A stretch of 24,293 nucleotides of DNA from positions 1-24,293 of the IMG/VR virus record IMGVR_UViG_3300012928_002293; one strand, 5' to 3'. The stretch is from a virus. The position numbers were made by a program, and so were the translations under genes. A model generated the notes under the pieces. The model saw only the letters and a list, made by a program, of their open reading frames with translations, was not told the DNA's origin and ran no database searches. Shown here in pieces: positions 20,504 to 24,293 of the stretch. Every line of letters starts with the position of its first letter. Position 1 is the first letter of the stretch.

Positions 20504-22146
20504 TAGTCAAATACCTCTTTCAAAGTAAAGTTTACAGTGAAAAAGTTATCTCTTAAATTACTTGTAGCTGATAAAACATTTCTAATTTGTAAATTATTTT
20601 CAAATCTTACTGTGGCAGTACCACTCTCATTTATGTGTCCTAAATCAAAAGTAAAAGATTCAAAATTTCCACTTCTAGCTACATAAAAATCGTCTATAGC
20701 TTTTTTTGCTATTCCATGCAAATTTGTGTAAGTTAGTTGAAAAGTTCGTTTAGATCTTCTGCTTCTCAATCTTCTTTTTTCATAACCTGCTTGACTTTCA
20801 AACACGACTGTATCAAAAGCTCTATCAATTTGATGACCTCTATCAGGTTTTCTATCTGCCATTGAATTGAATCTGTCATCTCTTTCAACAGTGCCTTGAA
20901 AAACTCTTAATTCTAAAGTGTCACCAGGATCAACTGACCCCAATGCTCCACCCCCAAGTTTTGTAGGTGCAGTTAACATTGGTTGTATCATGTCTGTTCT
21001 ATATTTAGTGCTTTTAGAAAATCTTAGTGCATCTACTTTACCATTGAAAAATTCAGCATGTGTGCCTGGACCTGCTGCACCAGTGTTGAATACACCAATT
21101 TTAGTATTACCTGTAAAAACGTTTGCATAATTTACCGCTGTAAGTTGAGCTTGTTTTGCATTGTTTACATATAAACTAATGCTACTGTTTGCATAGTCAG
21201 CAGATACAGCAACATGAAAAAACTTTGATGTGACTATAGCTGTTGCATTAGAATAAAGCTCAGTAACAGTAGGAGTGGCCGCTGATGGGTGTTTTACACT
21301 TGAAACAAAACCAAATTTAGCATTTGCTACTGATCTGAGTACAAAATAGTTACTAGCATCTTGATATCTGGCAAAAATAGTACCATTAGCTGATACTGTA
21401 TCAGGTTGCGCAAAACACTCTAAAGTAAAAGGTTGAGCGCCTCCAGGCTCTAAAAGAGTTGAACTGCCATAATCTAGAAAATGGCTGGTGCCATTTAAGT
21501 CTAAAGATTTTGATCCAAATGCAGCAGTTGAGCTGTATACTTTTGCGGCACTGTTAATATCTGTAAAACCATTGTCACTTTCGTCTGTAGCATTACTACT
21601 ATCAAAATTTAATAATAACTGTGTCGCATTATCGCCTATGTCAATTCCTTGAGTTCCGTATACTGAGCTTGGAAAGGTAAAAGAGCTAGGACTTTGAAGA
21701 ACACCTGATAAAAATACTAGTATGTTGTTTGCATCAGTAGCCGTGCTACCTACGGGTAATGCAAAAGATTCAGTATTAGAATTAATCAAAAAGGTATTAC
21801 TATTAACAATTGTTGCTGAGGTGTTACTATATGTAGCACTCCCTGTAAGTTCAAATTTTCTGTTAAATTTAAAACGGGTAGGTAAACTTAGCACTCTTAG
21901 GGTAAGATTGCTTGATGGATTGGGAGCACTTGCAAAAGTTACAGTGATTCCATTGTTTGAAAGAGTGGTTGAAGTAGTAGGCTGAGCTGCACCATCAACA
22001 ACAGCTAACACTTCAGCTATGGAAGTTGCTGCAGTTGGTAAATTAAATTCTGTTTTGCCGCTCGCATCACTGCTACTTATTATTGACTCTCCAACGGAAG
22101 CAAACTCAAATACATTAGCGGTGGCGTCATCAGGATATGTAGCCAT
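20503..22146 (-). CDS. gpM-like distal tail protein fused to a LamG/concanavalin-like domain
   Basis: The 547-residue product ends in a gpM-type part (about 430-547) with AFDTVVFESQAGYEKRR, then RTFQLTYTNLHGIAKKAIDD and GNFESFTFDLG, comparable with lambda gpM. The middle part, about 176-395, has the LamG layout: LLLNFDSSN, AAFGSKSLDLNGTSHFLDYG, PFTLECFAQPD, SISLYVNNAKQAQL and GKVDALRFSKSTKYR. The first 170 residues have two fibre-type repeats with VLVFLSGVLQSPSSF-like strands. It would bind carbohydrate near the distal tail while capping the tape-measure/tube end. It is coupled to H by TAATG. gpM with an extra lectin-like domain is larger than lambda gpM by about 430 residues. Confidence 0.78.
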   Translation of the reverse strand: MATYPDDATANVFEFASVGESIISSSDASGKTEFNLPTAATSIAEVLAVVDGAAQPTTSTTLSNNGITVTFASAPNPSSNLTLRVLSLPTRFKFNRKFELTGSATYSNTSATIVNSNTFLINSNTESFALPVGSTATDANNILVFLSGVLQSPSSFTFPSSVYGTQGIDIGDNATQLLLNFDSSNATDESDNGFTDINSAAKVYSSTAAFGSKSLDLNGTSHFLDYGSSTLLEPGGAQPFTLECFAQPDTVSANGTIFARYQDASNYFVLRSVANAKFGFVSSVKHPSAATPTVTELYSNATAIVTSKFFHVAVSADYANSSISLYVNNAKQAQLTAVNYANVFTGNTKIGVFNTGAAGPGTHAEFFNGKVDALRFSKSTKYRTDMIQPMLTAPTKLGGGALGSVDPGDTLELRVFQGTVERDDRFNSMADRKPDRGHQIDRAFDTVVFESQAGYEKRRLRSRRSKRTFQLTYTNLHGIAKKAIDDFYVARSGNFESFTFDLGHINESGTATVRFENNLQIRNVLSATSNLRDNFFTVNFTLKEVFD

Positions 22147-24293
22147 TATGCACTTCCTCCACCACGTAATGATTTTCTAATTGGTCCATTATTTCTTAAA
22201 TCTCTTGTCACTACATCAATCACAATCTTATCAACATCAAATCTAGGCTTAGCGTCTGTTGCCTCTTGAGGAGTTCCCTCATTGTTAATATTAACACTAA
22301 TTGGTGGCATACCACCAGAATTCATTTGTTGCATGGCGGGTAGTCCAGCTGCATTTACAGCACCACGGCTCATCACAAATTCACCTGGTTCTAATAAAGC
22401 AGGAACACGGTCACGAGGTGATCCACCCATGCTTCCTCCTGCTGCCATACTTCTAACACCTGGAATAAGACCGCCAGATGCGACATATACTCCAGAACCT
22501 GTAGCGCCTCCAAAAAAACTAGCTGCTGAGGAAGCACTACTCATGGTAGACGCTTGGGCAATGGTGCTGCCACTGAATAGCTTACTAAGAAAATCAGTAG
22601 CTCCACCACCACCTCCAGAACCAGTAAAACCTTTAAATATATTTGTAACAGTATCTCCTAAACTTCCAAAGGCATCTCCAGCTTTATTAGCAAATCCTGT
22701 AATCATATCCCCTAAATTCAAATTAGTTTTTTCAATTTCATTTTGTAAACCTACATATTCATTCTTAGCCTTTGAAGGATCAAGTCCAAGCTTTTTAAAT
22801 AAATCCTCTGAGCTTTGTGTGGTTCCTAAACTAACAGGTACTCTGCCATTTTCTAGTACAACTTGATCTATTCCCTTTTGTTGTTCCAAATTAAAAAGTC
22901 CTCCAATAGCTTCATCAATAAAATTATTCATAGGCTCAATTAAGGTGCGCTCTAACACTTTAACTCTTATGCCTTCCATAATTCCTCCAAGCATATCTTT
23001 AAAACCTTGCTTAAAGTTTTCAGTTGTTAATGTTCCTTCAGCTATTGCTTTAAATAAATCCTGTATACTTCCACCTATCTGATTTTTCAATACTCCAGAG
23101 ATATCATTAGCAAGATTTCTAATTAGATTTTGCTCTCGCTCTAACGCTTCAAATCTCTGATTAGCTATTTGAATAATTTTTTTCTTTTCATCCTCAAGAC
23201 CATCTAACTTAGACTTTAAGATTTCTTCTATTTTATCTTTTTCAAGTCCTAAGCCGTCTAACTTTTTCCTAATAATCGTAGCTTGTGCTAATAATTCCCC
23301 TTGAGCTGCGTCTTGTTTGTCTTCCCTTAGTTGAGTTTCTAATTCAATTAATTCATTTAATAATTTTAGCGCATCTTTATTTTGTGTAATTCTTAAGCCT
23401 ATATCACTTTGTTTAGCTTGGCTTGCACCTATGTTAATGCCAGCTTGAGTCATTACATTTGATCTTCTTGCTGTAAAAGCATCTCCCGCAGTCCTTTTCA
23501 ACTCATCTAAGCTCTTTTTTAAGTCAAGTGGGTCAGGGGCTTTTATCAACTCAACTGACACATTTTGAGCTTTTGCAAAGGCTTCTACAGCTTTAACAAA
23601 CACATTTGTTGATTCACCAAATGAGTTTACAGCAGCTACCTGTGCCTCTATTTGAAATATTCTTTGTTTAAATAATTTTTCTTGAGCAGTAATTTCTTTT
23701 ACTTGATTAATCGCTGTTTGTTTAATAACTTCTTCTCTACGCTCTTCAATCTCTTTTTGCTTTTGTAGGTTTAATCCTTCATCTACAATAGCTGCTCGTC
23801 TCGAAGCGTCATTTAGTTGTGCTATCTTTTCCTCTATTTTTTGTCTAGCCAACGCTCTTTCTTGTAATACCAAGTTATCAGCTAACTCTTTGTCAAGGGC
23901 AGTTTTTCTCTGTGCTAATAACGCTTTTGCATCAGTGGCCTCTTGTTTAGCCACTCTCTCTTTTTCTTTGATTAGTGCCATCTGCAAATTACCTTCTAGC
24001 ACAATGAGTTTTCTACGTTCTTCCATCATTTGTCTATCGCTAAACAAATTTGGTACTTCCTCCATAGCGGAGATACGATCTTGTTGACCACTTATCTCTC
24101 TACGTTGACCTGCAATTCCTCTTGCTGCTCCTGCCTTTGCTTGAATGTTTTCAATATCTCTAGCAATATTTAATTGTTTATTAGCTTCTTGTGTAACTTG
24201 TTTTTGTAAATCTGATACTTTTTGAATTTGCCTTGTTTGTTCATCAAAAATTTTTAACTTAGCATCTTCTATGTTTTTACTTGCCTCTGCTGT
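22146..24293 (-). CDS. Tail tape measure protein (gpH-like), 5' part beyond window
   Basis: The frame is open to the window's right edge, so the start is not seen; the visible part is at least 715 residues. It contains long heptad-type coiled-coil sequence rich in Glu, Lys, Gln and Ala, as in tape measure rods. A hydrophobic/helical part follows (FKDMLGGIMEGIRVKVLERT, then LIEPMNNFIDEAIGGLF). The C-terminus has the Gly-rich pattern GSVYVASGG-like, then GGSPRDRVPALLEPGEFVMS and RGAVNAAGLPAMQQM, which is diagnostic of many siphovirus tape measures. The protein sets tail length and is ejected at infection. It heads the visible operon and is coupled to the M-like gene by a TAATG overlap. An ATG at 24065 exists but the sequence continues upstream of it without a stop. 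Confidence 0.87.
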   Translation of the reverse strand, partial: TAEASKNIEDAKLKIFDEQTRQIQKVSDLQKQVTQEANKQLNIARDIENIQAKAGAARGIAGQRREISGQQDRISAMEEVPNLFSDRQMMEERRKLIVLEGNLQMALIKEKERVAKQEATDAKALLAQRKTALDKELADNLVLQERALARQKIEEKIAQLNDASRRAAIVDEGLNLQKQKEIEERREEVIKQTAINQVKEITAQEKLFKQRIFQIEAQVAAVNSFGESTNVFVKAVEAFAKAQNVSVELIKAPDPLDLKKSLDELKRTAGDAFTARRSNVMTQAGINIGASQAKQSDIGLRITQNKDALKLLNELIELETQLREDKQDAAQGELLAQATIIRKKLDGLGLEKDKIEEILKSKLDGLEDEKKKIIQIANQRFEALEREQNLIRNLANDISGVLKNQIGGSIQDLFKAIAEGTLTTENFKQGFKDMLGGIMEGIRVKVLERTLIEPMNNFIDEAIGGLFNLEQQKGIDQVVLENGRVPVSLGTTQSSEDLFKKLGLDPSKAKNEYVGLQNEIEKTNLNLGDMITGFANKAGDAFGSLGDTVTNIFKGFTGSGGGGGATDFLSKLFSGSTIAQASTMSSASSAASFFGGATGSGVYVASGGLIPGVRSMAAGGSMGGSPRDRVPALLEPGEFVMSRGAVNAAGLPAMQQMNSGGMPPISVNINNEGTPQEATDAKPRFDVDKIVIDVVTRDLRNNGPIRKSLRGGGSA

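Noticed and set aside
22282-22866. 194-aa + strand ORF opposite the tape measure gene
   Set aside because: It is the complement of a well-supported tape measure C-terminus, has Pro/Leu-rich composition typical of an antisense shadow, and has no ribosome site or neighbours on that strand.

Overview
The window looks like part of the genome of a dsDNA tailed phage (Caudoviricetes, long flexible-tail siphovirus type) or of a prophage of that kind. The DNA is AT-rich and genes are packed with almost no spacers. Protein styles recall marine phages of SAR11-like or similar AT-rich hosts, but that host assignment is inference. No integrase, tRNA, rRNA, CRISPR array or insertion sequence is visible, and no stretch over 300 bases lacks a gene.

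Two transcription blocks face each other and meet near position 1.5-1.65 kb. The left block (+ strand, 1-1573) holds a glycosyltransferase of the predicted-glycosyltransferase/MurG-like type, cut by the window edge, followed by an overlapping methyltransferase-like or nicotianamine-synthase-like gene. Everything else, from the right edge down to about 1.5 kb, is on the - strand and reads as one long, translationally coupled tail operon.

Read in its own direction, the tail operon has the lambda-like order H-M-L-K-I-J with additions: tape measure (H, partial); a gpM-like protein carrying a lectin-like LamG domain; gpL with four C-terminal cysteines; a radical SAM enzyme; two NlpC/P60-like peptidases and a JAMM peptidase (the parts of gpK as three genes); gpI; and a 2363-residue gpJ-like tail-tip protein carrying a Hint (intein-type) domain near its N-terminus. 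Next come a collar-domain fibre protein, an acidic 156-aa protein, a repeat-rich fibre protein and a second radical SAM enzyme. The operon ends in eight small or accessory genes: mostly basic proteins, one acidic protein overlapped out of frame by a basic one, a beta-helix-like protein, and a 44-aa basic ORF at the convergence point.

H, M, L, I and J would build the tail tube length control, distal tail and tip. The peptidases would open the cell wall or process tail parts, and the fibres would bind the host. The two radical SAM enzymes, the Hint domain and the peptidases together suggest that virion tail proteins are chemically modified and cleaved. The most unusual points are the Hint domain with lysine after its final asparagine, a beta domain (FCCH-like) nested inside another copy in J and shared at DNA level with L, the two radical SAM genes inside a tail operon, and the acidic/basic overlapping gene pair.
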